Below the pieces are notes generated by a model. The model made no database searches and was not told the DNA's origin. It was given only the letters and a program-made list of their open reading frames with translations. 64,000 bases of DNA, from positions 1-64,000 of the forward strand of contig NZ_BAXR01000008.1 of assembly GCF_001310635.1 (NCBI RefSeq). Reading direction: 5' to 3'. The stretch comes from Bacillus sp. JCM 19034. Lineage in GTDB: Bacteria > Bacillota > Bacilli > Bacillales > Bacillaceae_D. Below are positions 55,565 through 64,000 of this stretch, in pieces (position 1 is the first letter of the stretch; each line of letters begins with the position of its first letter). The position numbers and the translations under genes are program-made.

Positions 55565-55957
55565 TCAAGAAGGAAAATATTCCATAGGTTCTGTACAATG
55601 AACGTATCCATTTTTCTTATAATATTTAATGCTATCATCACTTGGCCATACAATAACAAATTCATATTTATTTTCTTTAACCCACTCATTTATTGTGGCA
55701 AGTAGCTTACTCCCAATACCCTTAATTCGAGATTCTTTTATAGTAAATACGTTCGTCATATAAGCAAATGGATGTGTTACTCTACCAGGGCGTGGAACTT
55801 TTTGTATTAATTCTATGTATATATGTGATACAATTTTTCCATTATCCTCCGCAATCCAAATGAACCATTGACCACTATTGAGTGCATTCTCTAAAAAAGA
55901 TTGACATTCCTTTTGAAAATCATTGAAGTACTTTACTTCACAAACTTGTTTTTTTGA
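55565..55957 (-). pseudogene. GNAT acetyltransferase, N-terminus missing
   Basis: Open frame without a start codon upstream: VCEVKYFNDFQKECQSFLEN, SGQWFIWIAEDNGKIVSHIY, IELIQKVPRPGRVTHPFAYM, then KESRIKGIGSKLLATINEWV (acetyl-CoA loop) and YYKKNGYVHCTEPMEYF. GNAT fold complete except for the first strands. An ATG at 55759 would give only 64 residues and cut the core, so the gene is truncated at the 5' end near 55960. Substrate unknown. Confidence 0.8.
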
Positions 55958-55999
55958 CTAACTTACACAAGAGATTTCTCTCCTTAAAACATAAATAAA

Positions 56000-56034
56000 A
56001 TATAGCGTCAAACCTGTTAGGCTTAACGCTATAA
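56000..56034 (-). terminator. Terminator of the APH-like gene
   Basis: TATAGCGT and ACGCTATA pair across a 17-nt loop; on the minus strand TTTTATTTATG follows. Confidence 0.7.
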
Positions 56035-56058
56035 CTATTCATTTATTTCAATATTACT

Positions 56059-56856
56059 TTAAATCCAATCTTTCCCATGTTCACGAATGAATTCAAGTTC
56101 CTGTTGATAATGTTCATAATGTCCTTCATCGATCATCTTTTGAAACGCCATATCGCCTTCTTTAGCTTTACTCTGCATGGTTTTACATAGGCCTTCAACT
56201 CGTAGCAATACCATCTCTAAAAAACCTTTTTCCATTCCGGCAATACCATAAGATTCAAAAAACAATGTAATTCTTTGTTTTATACGCTCAGCATCTTTTG
56301 ATGGCTCATAATGAACAGTCTCATATGTTTCAGTATGCCAAAGTCTACTTAAAGGAACGCAAGTGTAAAGAGTATAGGCTATATCCCAAAGTCTTGGACC
56401 AGGGGCGACAAGATCAAAATCAATAATCCCTACCGGCTTTTTACCATTGTAAATAATGTTATAGACGGCAAAATCATTGTGACATAGCACCTCAAATGGC
56501 TGAGGGGTGTTATCGATTGGTTGCCAATTTTCTTCGATTGGAAAATCACTCACAGCATCGTGATAGAGACGAAGCATTTTAGCAGTTTCTTTTAAAACAT
56601 CATTGGACCACATATATTTTTTTAAAGGATAATGACCAGCTTCACCTTCAATAAATGATAATATTTCTCTATTTCTTTCATCAATTCCTAAAAACTTTGG
56701 GGCGTAGCTGAAACCTTTGTTCTCTAAGTGCTTTAGCACCTCATGAATTTTAGGACTATCTTCCTTCAAGTCTCGTCGTACAGTATCTCCTGTACGATAT
56801 ACATTAGTTACATTCCCACCTGATAGCACTTCTTCGTTTTCATAATGGTTTTCCAT
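56059..56856 (-). CDS. Aminoglycoside phosphotransferase (APH)-family kinase
   Basis: Intact, 265 residues. The APH fold shows N-terminal SGGNVTNVYRTGDTVRRDL, hinge FIEGEAGHYPL, catalytic loop EVLCHNDFAVYNIIY (HND...N, Asp as base), and metal-binding GIIDFDLVAPGPRLWDIAYT. C-terminal helices LEMVLLRVEGLCKTMQSKA. The family covers aminoglycoside, macrolide and homoserine kinases; without a close match the substrate cannot be called. GGGGGAATTTT precedes the ATG at 56856, and a structured leader with a terminator-like hairpin lies 70-200 bp upstream. Confidence 0.88.
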   Translation of the reverse strand: MENHYENEEVLSGGNVTNVYRTGDTVRRDLKEDSPKIHEVLKHLENKGFSYAPKFLGIDERNREILSFIEGEAGHYPLKKYMWSNDVLKETAKMLRLYHDAVSDFPIEENWQPIDNTPQPFEVLCHNDFAVYNIIYNGKKPVGIIDFDLVAPGPRLWDIAYTLYTCVPLSRLWHTETYETVHYEPSKDAERIKQRITLFFESYGIAGMEKGFLEMVLLRVEGLCKTMQSKAKEGDMAFQKMIDEGHYEHYQQELEFIREHGKDWI

Positions 56857-56919
56857 TAAAATTCCCCCAATATAGATAAGGATTCTATGTTTGTGTCAAT
56901 AGAGATGTATTTTTACCCA

Positions 56920-57055
56920 TAAATAAAAGCAGATACACAAAGGTATCTGCTTGGTAATGGGAATTTAATTGTCCACACCATGAATCCCTTGAATGATTTA
57001 AGATAGACAAATAAACGTATCCTTGGTGTTCAAGGATCGCAACTGTCTCTATCTA
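56920..57055 (-). promoter_or_regulatory. Structured 5' leader with terminator hairpin before the APH-like gene
   Basis: In transcript direction: AGATAGA...TCTATCT pair around an inner hairpin ATCCTTGaacacCAAGGAT (57050-57000), then AAGCAGATACctttgtGTATCTGCTT followed by TTATTT (56952-56920). The arrangement of an upstream stem and a terminator before a possible resistance gene suggests attenuation. No T-box sequence is present. Ligand or ribosome control is inference. Confidence 0.45.
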
Positions 57056-57183
57056 ATTAAATAATCATTTCAAGGTATTCCACATATGTAGTATAGATTC
57101 CCCTTTCTTTAGCATCTCTAAGTCAATAATACTAAATAAAAGTTTAGCAGTAAATAAAACATTCTAAATATTTTATATATTAA

Positions 57184-57290
57184 ACTATTCTGCTCCTTTA
57201 GTTTAAGTGAACAACTTCACAATATTGCGATTCTTCATACTAAAATCATACCAGTTGCTAACGAATTATTGTTCATATTTTATGTGAATC
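57184..57290. repeat. Intergenic repeat T, copy 2
   Basis: ATTCTGCTCCTTTAGTTTAA, GTGAACAACTTCACAATATT and GCTAACGAATTATTGTTCAT match 53208-53300 and 63958-64000. Confidence 0.65.
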
Positions 57291-57375
57291 GTTATTGCGT
57301 ATTATGTAGTCTACTGAAGATTTTAAAATAAGGTTTGATCAAAAACGACTGCTAACGTGCATTTTGTGTAAGTAA

Positions 57376-57420
57376 AAAAGAACCCGTTTTAAAAGAAGGT
57401 TAATCAAAACGGGTTCTTTC
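57376..57420 (-). terminator. Terminator of the bce-like operon
   Basis: AAGAACCCGTTTT and AAAACGGGTTCTT form a 13-bp stem; the minus strand continues TTTTTTACTT. Confidence 0.85.
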
Positions 57421-57544
57421 GTTGAAGTATTATACAATTTTTATAAAAAAAGTTTGATCATCTTCTAGGTGTGGCAATTCTGAAGTCGCAATTTCGTTCT
57501 TTTCTTGCTCAGATTTTGAAATCCAGATTAACGTGGTCTATCAC

Positions 57545-59396
57545 TTACTCTACCAATTTTTTTAAATATGCCTTACGTATAATAATAAAGCTCAGAGTAA
57601 ACAACAGCAAAATAATTCCTAGACCAACCGTAGTCATCTGAAAAAAAGCTGGTGAAAGTGCATCACGAATACTGAATAACACGGTAAATAATAAAATCGT
57701 AGCTAGTGTAAAAGGGACAAAAATCAGGATTGCTAATTCTCTTGTCACAATAACACTAATTTCTTTCATAGATAGTCCGATTTTGCGAATGCCCCAATAT
57801 TTTTCTTTTTCTCCCGCTAAAGAGGTCTGCAAGTAAAAATAAAGAATACTCATGGCTGCACTTATAAAAAGCAGACTAAGCATAAAACCAATAAAGAACA
57901 AGATCCTCTTTACAAATAACTCGTCAGCATATAATGAAATTTTCGATGCGACATAACGCTCACCTGGTTCTGTCATGATTTGTGATTCTATTTTTTCTGC
58001 TACTTCCACCTTCTCTGTCCAGTCCTCCAATTCATAGGCAAACACATGATATTCCGGATAATTGATTGCTTCATAAATCGCATCTGGTATAACATAATAT
58101 ACTGCCCGAAAGCCTGTTATAAGAATCATTCGTTCTTCTAATCCTACGTACTGAAGAGGGTCATCCACATAATCCTGAATGGCATCCGTATTTGGAATTA
58201 TTCCCTCATTTCCTGCCACAACATAATATTCATTATCGTTAAGTGTTATCGCTTGGTGTGTACCAAGTGCATTGAAATTAGCATTCGACATGAAGCCAAT
58301 CCTGCGGTCTTCGTCTGTTTTGAACGCAGATTGATACGCATCGAACTCTCCCACTGCTTGCTCAAGGGTTGTCTCTATAAATTCAATATCTTGCTGTACT
58401 TTTTCTATAGGATTATCTGGAAGTGAAATATATTGAAAGCTATACGGATATACAGCTTCCGTATTTTCTTCGACACTATAATACGAACTGTACAAAACAC
58501 TCGTAGTAACAAATACTGCAAGCAGTAAAATACTGAGCAAATAAATGACATGAGCATGTGAATTGCCTTTGGCTTGTAAATTCGATACAAATAACATATT
58601 GGTTTTTCTGTAATATGAGGAGCTTTTTTGCAATCTCCGAATCGTAAACCAGGTTCCTTGGGTTAATAGCAAATAAAACGTCATTAACAGACTGATAAAC
58701 AAAATAATAAAATAAACAATTCCTAAGCTTTCAATGATATCTGGGCTAAATTTGAAAGGTAGTAATAAAACTGCACTCACTAAGATGGATAAAAGGAATC
58801 TCCATGGAGTTGGAAGTATTAATTTTTCCTGTGTTATATCTGCTTTTAACAGTTGTAAAGCTTCTTCTTTCTTAATAAATCGTGTCGTTATTTTTGAAAC
58901 AATGAAAAATAAAACACTAAATAAAATGAATGTCGTTGCAATAGCTTGTACGGGTACATACATTCCAAAGCTATCTGCCTCCAAGATATTTTTAACGACC
59001 ATTAAAAACAGAGGAGAAACAACTAATCCAACAACAATGGCTGTAATAATTGCAGCAAAAGCAATCAGCATATTTTCTCGGAATACCATTTTCTGCACTT
59101 GCTTCGTCGATGCTCCCGAAATGATAAAGACGCCAAGGCTTTTCGTTTTCTTCTTTAAAAAAGCCAGCATCGAATAAATAATAAAAATAAAAAGAAAAAA
59201 TATAGACAATCATACTACATAAAATCATGGCTATTCCAAGTGAGCTATTCGAATCGATTGCATCCATCATTGGATGAAATGCAGTAATCAAAAAAAAGAA
59301 AAAGATTAAAATAGAAAAGACACTGCTCAGAAAATAGGAAATATAGGTCCATTTATCCCGTAATATATTTTGAACGACAATATGATTAAAGCTCAT
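57545..59396 (-). pseudogene. BceB-type ABC permease, frameshifted
   Basis: From ATG 59396: SFNHIVVQNILRDKWTYISY, first helix SVFSILIFFFFLITAFHPMM. One frameshift near 59180 separates the N-terminal two helices from the rest (MLAFLKKKTKSLGVFIISGA). The remainder shows the FtsX repeats, a large extracellular domain (about residues 330-500 of the whole; YSFQYISLPDNPIEKVQQDI, EDWTEKVEVAEKIESQIM) and a final four-helix FtsX segment. The 200-residue external domain is the mark of BceB, the sensor and pump for bacitracin-like peptides. It overlaps the end of the ATPase gene. Confidence 0.9.
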
Positions 59397-60146
59397 GATA
59401 TCCACCACCCAGAAATGTCAGTGTATCTACAATTTCTTGATAGAATTGCTTCTTGTGGTCACCTCTCTGTATTTCATTGTAGAGCATCCCGTCTTGCATA
59501 AAAATCACTCGCTCAGCAAAACTGGCAACATACGGATCATGTGTGACCATTAATAAAGAGGTTTGAAACGTTTCATGAATGGATTGAAATAGCGTCATCA
59601 CACTATTTGCTGCTTTAGAGTCCAGATTCCCAGTCGGCTCATCTGCTAATAATAGACTAGCTGATGAATAACTGCTCGTGCTATGGCTACACGTTGCTTC
59701 TGTCCCCCTGAAATTTCAAAGGTTCTCTTCTTCATTATTTCTTCAATTCCTAAAAACTCAACGACTTCCGCTAAACGGGATGTCATTTCCTTTGCATTCA
59801 CTGCATCGAGTGTCAATGGTAATAAAATGTTTTCTTCTACGGTTAATGTGTGAACCAAGTTAAAATCTTGAAAAACAAAACCCAATTCACTACGTCGAAA
59901 CTTTGCAAGATCTTCATCATTCATTTCATATGGATTTTTTTGGTTAATCGTAATTGAACCATTTGTCGGACGGTCTATCGTTGATATACAATTTAAAAAT
60001 GTCGTCTTCCCACTTCCAGATGGGCCCATTACAGAGACAAATTCATTACGTTTCAGTTGAAAATCAAATCCTTTTAGTGCTTTATAGTTCACCTCTCCCA
60101 CATACTCCTTATGGAGTTGTTGAACATTTAAAAGAGTATCTGACAT
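59386..60146 (-). pseudogene. BceA-type ABC ATPase, frameshifted
   Basis: ATG 60146: SDTLLNVQQLHKEYVGEVNY. Walker A VMGPSGSGKTTFLNCISTID, Q-loop FVFQDFNLVHTLTVEENILL, signature FEISGGQKQRVAIARAVIHQ. One base is lost near 59660; the next frame gives SLLLADEPTGNLDSKAANSV (Walker B) and TSLLMVTHDPYVASFAERVI. The product powers the BceB permease. Its 3' end overlaps the permease start by 11 bp (stop at 59386, ATG at 59396). The defect lies at a CAGCTAG site, not in a homopolymer. Confidence 0.92.
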
Positions 60147-60260
60147 ATATACCACTCCTGTCTTTTTCATTATTAACTTTAATATACCGAAGTAGTCCAT
60201 TCCTTAACATTTAAAAACATGACGGCAAAGTGACAATATTGACACAATCAAAACGCTGCC

Positions 60261-61252
60261 TCAATCGGCAGCCGTACTAATACTTTTCGAAAGTTCAATG
60301 GTGAAAATGGTTTCTTGATGATGAGACGTTAACTCAAACGGATGATCTAGCGTATTCAAAATCCTTTTGACTAAGTATAAACCTATTCCTGTTGCTTCAC
60401 TTCTTTTCCTTCCTTTTGAACCTGTATAGAACAAATTGAATAAGCGATTGATCTCACTTTTTGGAATGGTTTCCCCTCTGTTATGAATCGATAACTGACC
60501 ATTCCTGTAATAAATATGAACAGTAGAGTACTTCTCACCATATTTAATTGCATTACTAAGCAGTTGGTAGACAACTACTTTCATCCACTTTCGGTCTGAA
60601 TAAAGAATAACTTCTTCCGCTATTGTCACCTTGGGAAATAGTTCTTCCTCAATAAAGTAATCTTTTAAATCATTAATAACCTCTTTTATTATTTTCTGTA
60701 GTGGCATCGCTTCAATTTTCAAATCAGATAAAATTTGAGTAGAGCGGCTATAAGACAATAGCTGATTTAATGAAAAGCTTATTTTATCGCATTCGGCTTT
60801 TACTTTCTGCCATTCCAACGATTTGACATCGTTTATTTGATTCGATTGAACAAGCAATTGCATGACAGAAATCGGCGTCTTCATCTGATGCACCGCATGT
60901 GAAATAAGTAGCTGCTGTTCCCGTAAAAAATCTTGATACGTGTCCTGTTCTTTTAAGAGTAAAGAAGAAAACCCCTTTAATTGATTGGCATATGCCTTTT
61001 CTATTGGAGAGTGAGGACGATAAACAAGAAAACCAGCTTGGTCCAAATTTTCTTTCTTTAAATGTGTATACATTTTTTACGACGAAGATAGCGAATAACA
61101 AGGAGAATAATTAATAATGTGATGGCTAAAAAATTAAAATAGTAATAATGATTTTCAAAACCATCTAATTGTTCAATGATAATAGGCAAGCAGATAAAAG
61201 TTATCAGATACAAAAGAATAAAGCTGAGATGATCCTTTATAAATAACTTCAT
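60261..61252 (-). pseudogene. BceS-type intramembrane-sensing histidine kinase, frameshifted
   Basis: Starts MKLFIKDHLSFILLYLITFI with two helices (IIEQLDG between; YYYFNFLAITLLIILLVIRY) and almost no external loop, the hallmark of intramembrane-sensing BceS kinases. A run of A at about 61068 shifts RRKK from MYTHLKKENLDQAG. H-box: ISHAVHQMKTPISVMQLLVQ; N-box VVYQLLSNAIKYGEKYSTVH; G-box ATGIGLYLVKRILN. It phosphorylates the regulator encoded just upstream; their genes overlap by 4 bp. Signal comes through BceAB transport. Confidence 0.92.
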
Positions 61253-61941
61253 TTGTCTTTCTCCATTAATTGGTAGCCAATTCCCCGAATCGTTTTTAGC
61301 TCTAAGGAGGATTGGACATTTTCTAATTTTTTTCGCAATCTTTTGATATTCACTGTGAGTGTATTTTCTTCTACAAATCCTTCTTCATCCCATATAACAG
61401 AAAGCAACTGCTGTCTTGTGACTACATTTGGAAAAGCCTCAAAAAACATATTACAAAGCTGGAGCTCTTTAACCGTCAATACTTCCTCCTGTCTCGGGGT
61501 AGATAAACGTACTGTGTCCAAATTTAAGATAGTATTACCAATTTGTAATATGCGTCGTTCTGCGTTTTTTGCATACTCTCCATAGGTACGTCGAATTTGC
61601 CCATTGATTTTAGCTAATACTACATCCATTACAAAAGGCTTAGTGATAAAATCATCTGCACCATTTTCAATACCATATATCTGGTCTAGTTCGCTCATTC
61701 GAGCAGACAGAATCATAATTGGACATGTGGATATCTGCCTTATTTTTCTTGACCAGTAATATCCATCAAAGTAAGGAAGATTTATATCCATAATAACTAA
61801 ATGCGGTTCTGTTTCTTGAAAAACATCCAGAACTCTTTTAAAATCTTCTATTGTGTGACACTCATATCCGTATTTTGTAAGACGATTTTTTAATGTATCA
61901 GTAATACTTATTTCATCCTCCACAATTAATATTCTATACAT
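61249..61941 (-). CDS. BceR-type response regulator (OmpR family)
   Basis: 230 residues from ATG 61941; GGCGGGGGATTTT precedes it. Receiver domain MYRILIVEDEISITDTLKNR with phospho-Asp52 (LVIMDINLPYFDGYYW) and ILSARMSELDQIYGIENGAD, then a winged-helix output domain (LTVKELQLCNMFFEAFPNVV, NTLTVNIKRLRKKLENVQSS, IRGIGYQLM). First gene of the bceRSAB-like operon. Expected to activate this or a distant bceAB-type promoter after bacitracin-like peptide stress. Intact, unlike the other three genes. Confidence 0.94.
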   Translation of the reverse strand: MYRILIVEDEISITDTLKNRLTKYGYECHTIEDFKRVLDVFQETEPHLVIMDINLPYFDGYYWSRKIRQISTCPIMILSARMSELDQIYGIENGADDFITKPFVMDVVLAKINGQIRRTYGEYAKNAERRILQIGNTILNLDTVRLSTPRQEEVLTVKELQLCNMFFEAFPNVVTRQQLLSVIWDEEGFVEENTLTVNIKRLRKKLENVQSSLELKTIRGIGYQLMEKDK

Positions 61942-62035
61942 AAAATCCCCCGCCTCATTATTCTCAAATATAAACATCGTATTTTCTTAGAAAAAAAGCG
62001 AATACCTTCTAGCTTATTACCAAGAAAGTTGATAA

Positions 62036-62190
62036 TCAATAGTTGTTGGTCTTTGTGTGTCTCCAGGCCTTGTTCGTTCGAATAGCATTCATCATTGGTT
62101 GAATGGTTTGCATATCTTCTTGAGTAGTCTTTTTTAATACTTGTGGAGTAATGATCTCATTCGGGTTATCCTCGATATAGCCTAGAGATT
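62036..62190 (-). pseudogene. Short C-terminal gene remnant
   Basis: One open stretch reads GYIEDNPNEIITPQVLKKTT then QEDMQTIQPMMNAIRTNKAW and stops at 62036. No start or partner; unrecognised. It lies between the terminator of the methyltransferase and the bceR-like gene. Confidence 0.35.
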
Positions 62191-62199
62191 ATATCTAAC

Positions 62200-62232
62200 T
62201 AAACAAAAAACAATCCTCCTGAAAGGAAGGTT
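62200..62232 (-). terminator. Terminator of the methyltransferase gene
   Basis: AACCTTCCT and AGGAGGATT (with GU pairs) form a stem around TTC; GTTTTTTGTTT follows on the minus strand. Confidence 0.6.
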
Positions 62233-62295
62233 ATATTTGTATAGACATTCTTTGGTCGCTAATTTCTATTCCCAGATTGAAATTGCACACTTCAC

Positions 62296-63102
62296 TTATA
62301 GTTTTCTTGCTTTGATTACAAAAGTTACAGGTAGCATTTTTGCCTTTTCAGCGAAATCGCTGGCACGTGTTTGTATTATCTCCTCATCAGATTGCTCAAT
62401 CAATTCTTCAATAACAAAACCTGATTTTGCTAGCGCATTCACATAGGTTGATAATTTACGATCCGATAAAGTTAGAGCACCTTGATCAAGAGATACCGAG
62501 TACCAAGATTCATCGAAATAAGACTTTTTAAAAGCAAGGATATCATTTTCTAAAGAGACACATTTGTGTATAGGGTGAGACCAACTGAAAATAAATACGC
62601 CGTCTTTTTTAAGATAAGAAGCAATCCGAGAAAAAGTACCCTCAAGATCGGTGGTCCAGCCAATGGCGTAAATCGAATAAACATAGTCAAAATAATCCAT
62701 CGGTATGCCACATTCTTCTTCCATGGGAGAACAAATCAATTTTGCTGAAAGACCGCACGACGTCAAATGTTGCGTTGCCTTTTCGATTTGTTTTTCTGAT
62801 ATATCCATACCCCATAGTTCAGATGCTTTGCGATCCCCATGATACTGCAAGGATTGACCGTTTCCACAGCCTATCTCCAGCATCCTTTTTCCTGAGACGT
62901 CACCAAAAAGCTGGCATTTTTCTTCTGAGACAAATGAGCCATATAAAGGAAGCACGATCGTTCCTAAAAAGTCATTACCTTTTGTATCCCAATAGAAACT
63001 GTTTGTTTTATAAACCGTATTCTTGTCCATGCCGATTGAGGTCGCACTGCCAACCTCGCCAGCACCTATAATGTTAGGTCTATATACAGAATTCTTATCC
63101 AT
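62296..63102 (-). CDS. Class I SAM-dependent methyltransferase
   Basis: 268 residues. GGGAGG lies 8 bp before ATG 63102. Motif I GKRMLEIGCGNGQSLQYHGD binds SAM; then LWGMDISEKQIEKATQHLTS, DYFDYVYSIYAIGWTTDLEG and FSWSHPIHKCVSLE. A Methyltransf_11-type enzyme; substrate unknown. Oddly, the N-terminus contains the same phrase twice (MDKNSVYRPN and MDKNTVYKTNSFYWD, 24 residues apart), so the first 24 residues may be a duplication; a shorter product from 63030 is possible. Confidence 0.88.
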   Translation of the reverse strand: MDKNSVYRPNIIGAGEVGSATSIGMDKNTVYKTNSFYWDTKGNDFLGTIVLPLYGSFVSEEKCQLFGDVSGKRMLEIGCGNGQSLQYHGDRKASELWGMDISEKQIEKATQHLTSCGLSAKLICSPMEEECGIPMDYFDYVYSIYAIGWTTDLEGTFSRIASYLKKDGVFIFSWSHPIHKCVSLENDILAFKKSYFDESWYSVSLDQGALTLSDRKLSTYVNALAKSGFVIEELIEQSDEEIIQTRASDFAEKAKMLPVTFVIKARKL

Positions 63103-63226
63103 GTCAGAACCCTCCCAAAATATTAGAACTTTCCTACACCGTTACTTCAATAAGAAAAAGCCATTCTCCTTCTTGAAGAATAGCCACCCTTTAGTTGAGA
63201 TGCTTTTTTTGTGTGATAGTATCGTT

Positions 63227-63620
63227 TTATTTAAACTTCTTTGAATATATAAATTCTGTAATTGGAACTGTAACAAAAGTAAGACCTACCACTATAACCA
63301 GTGGATAATTGTCAATTTCATTGAAATCGCCTGTTCCTTCAGAAATAAATAGTATTAAACCAGATAAGATCATAAGAACATAATAACCTATTCTTGCACT
63401 TTGGGTTTTTATATGTCTATATAATTCATCCTTCTCGCCACCACCTTCAGGATCACCCCAATTCAACCAATTAAAAAAATAACTTAAAAGCTAAAAAACT
63501 AAAGAAAATACCAGCTGAATCTACAGTTCCAGAACTAACCCACCTGTATAAGGTCGATCCTCCAATTGTTAGAAAAACAACAAATACTAAAATAGCGATA
63601 ATACCTTTGGTTTTATTCAT
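63227..63620 (-). pseudogene. Small membrane protein paired with XRE regulator, frameshifted
   Basis: From ATG 63620 the expected product is MNKTKGIIAILVFVVFLTIG then SSGTVDSAGIFFSFLAFKLF, after which a T-run near 63475 shifts the frame, and the rest follows as NWLNWGDPEGGGEKDELYRH, RIGYYVLMILSGLILFISEG and LVIVVGLTFVTVPITEFIYS. Three to four membrane segments with a charged middle loop; the same type as 23050-23400. It sits downstream of an XRE regulator gene, as there. The lesion is in a homopolymer. Confidence 0.75.
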
Positions 63621-63824
63621 GACTTCCCCCCCATTCTTAGAGATAAATAAATCTTCCATTGCAACACCTAAAGTCCTTGCAATGTCAAATGCTAACTGCA
63701 AACTTGGGTCATATTTGTCATTCTCGATTGCGTTAATCGTTTGCCTACTTACATTACATAATTCCGCTAATTTACCCTGTGAAAGACTTTTTTTTTCTCT
63801 GTACTCCTTAATTCTATTTTCCAT
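63471..63824 (-). CDS. XRE-family regulator, fused in frame to the membrane protein
   Basis: From ATG 63824: ENRIKEYREKKSLSQGKLAE, LCNVSRQTINAIENDKYDPS and LQLAFDIARTLGVAMEDLFI form a complete XRE/YozG HTH (residues 1-62). It then reads through a G7 run (SKNGGEV) directly into the membrane-protein start MNKTKGI without a stop. In the similar pair at 22821 the genes are separate. An extra or missing G in the run would give a normal stop, so the fusion is probably an artefact or slip. Controlled by the palindromic promoter upstream. Confidence 0.8.
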   Translation of the reverse strand: MENRIKEYREKKSLSQGKLAELCNVSRQTINAIENDKYDPSLQLAFDIARTLGVAMEDLFISKNGGEVMNKTKGIIAILVFVVFLTIGGSTLYRWVSSGTVDSAGIFFSFLAFKLFF

Positions 63825-63846
63825 TTCATCTGCCTCCACATTTACA

Positions 63847-63923
63847 AGGTGTAAAAGACCTTTTACACCTATATAATAAAATAAGGCAATGGATGTGTCA
63901 AACATATTTGACACATCCATTGC
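63847..63923 (-). promoter_or_regulatory. Promoter with two palindromes, likely autoregulated by the XRE protein
   Basis: On the minus strand TTGACA (63896-63901) and TATTAT (63873-63878) are 17 bp apart. The -35 lies in a 17-bp perfect inverted repeat (63886-63902 and 63907-63923), which also contains TTGACA on the plus strand. A second inverted repeat, AGGTGTAAAA (63847-63856) and TTTTACACCT (63861-63870), follows the -10 and could be the operator. Confidence 0.7.
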
Positions 63924-63957
63924 ATGAACATCTATATTCCATTTCTATCTTTCTTGT

Positions 63958-64000
63958 ACTATTCTGCTCGTTAGCTTAAGTGAATAACTTCACAACATCG
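63958..64000. repeat. Intergenic repeat T, copy 3 (cut by window edge)
   Basis: ATTCTGCTCGTTAGCTTAAG then TGAATAACTTCACAACATCG matches the beginning of the copies at 53208 and 57184. Confidence 0.65.

Noticed and set aside
56920-57055. T-box riboswitch
   Set aside because: No antiterminator T-box sequence (GGGTGGNACCGCG or a close variant) is present, and the gene is not an amino-acid gene.
1-64000. tRNA or rRNA genes
   Set aside because: I saw no cloverleaf-like or rRNA-like stretch by eye on either strand; a covariance search would be needed to exclude one.

Overview
The window is low-GC DNA from a Bacillota genome, most likely a Bacillaceae soil or plant-associated species. Supporting signs are purine-rich Shine-Dalgarno sites with some TTG starts, an LXG polymorphic toxin locus with YeeF-like layout, a BceRSAB-type antimicrobial-peptide resistance module, LysM and DUF3231 proteins, and a rhamnogalacturonan-type sugar locus resembling B. 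subtilis yteP-ytcQ-yteR-yteT. I cannot name the species.

Region 1 (1-15.6 kb) is a polymorphic-toxin island transcribed on the minus strand. One nearly full LXG toxin gene (13339-15520) carries at least three disabling lesions. Two 5'-truncated copies of its conserved central part (9743-10846 and 3827-4848) carry different toxin tips. Displaced tips lacking the conserved part lie at 99-530 and 6008-6379. Immunity genes follow most tips (Imm70-like, a small unknown protein, two Imm30-like, an intact SUKH and an IS3-interrupted SUKH). Two related mobile units interrupt the array. Each has an IS110-family (DEDD) transposase, a short structured non-coding segment 5' of it, a serine recombinase gene and a 28-bp palindrome. 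Each sits within about 65 bp of a displaced toxin tip. The non-coding segments share a hairpin with compensatory changes and look like IS110 bridge RNAs. One contains a 10-nt match to the toxin-tip junction, so RNA-guided insertion at the junction is a testable idea and the most exciting signal here.

Region 2 (15.7-38.2 kb) holds mixed single genes and small operons: a broken HD hydrolase, a quinone reductase, PhzF, a coiled-coil protein, a decayed LysM protein, DUF3231, MepB, an XRE/membrane pair, a proteasome-like N-terminal-threonine hydrolase with unknown neighbours, a LacI regulator divergent from an NtdB-like phosphatase, a MazG/HTH/C5-methyltransferase/putative-nuclease operon, acetyltransferase, thioredoxin-like, C45-peptidase-like and MerR genes, a broken tRNA-dihydrouridine synthase and a helix-hairpin-helix protein.

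Region 3 (38.4-52.1 kb) is one minus-strand polysaccharide-utilisation locus: ABC permeases, solute-binding lipoprotein, Gfo/Idh/MocA oxidoreductase, membrane-anchored AraC regulator, six-hairpin glycosidase, GH105 and GH95 genes, with a cre-like site inside it.

Region 4 (52.5-64 kb) has a PfpI-like protein, a broken beta-lactamase-family hydrolase, an N-truncated acetyltransferase, an APH-like kinase with a structured leader, the bceRSAB-like module, a methyltransferase and an XRE/membrane pair under a palindromic promoter.

A large share of the genes carry single-base frameshifts, often in homopolymers, plus some clear point nonsense changes. Sequencing error and real decay are probably mixed, so each broken call should be read with that in mind.
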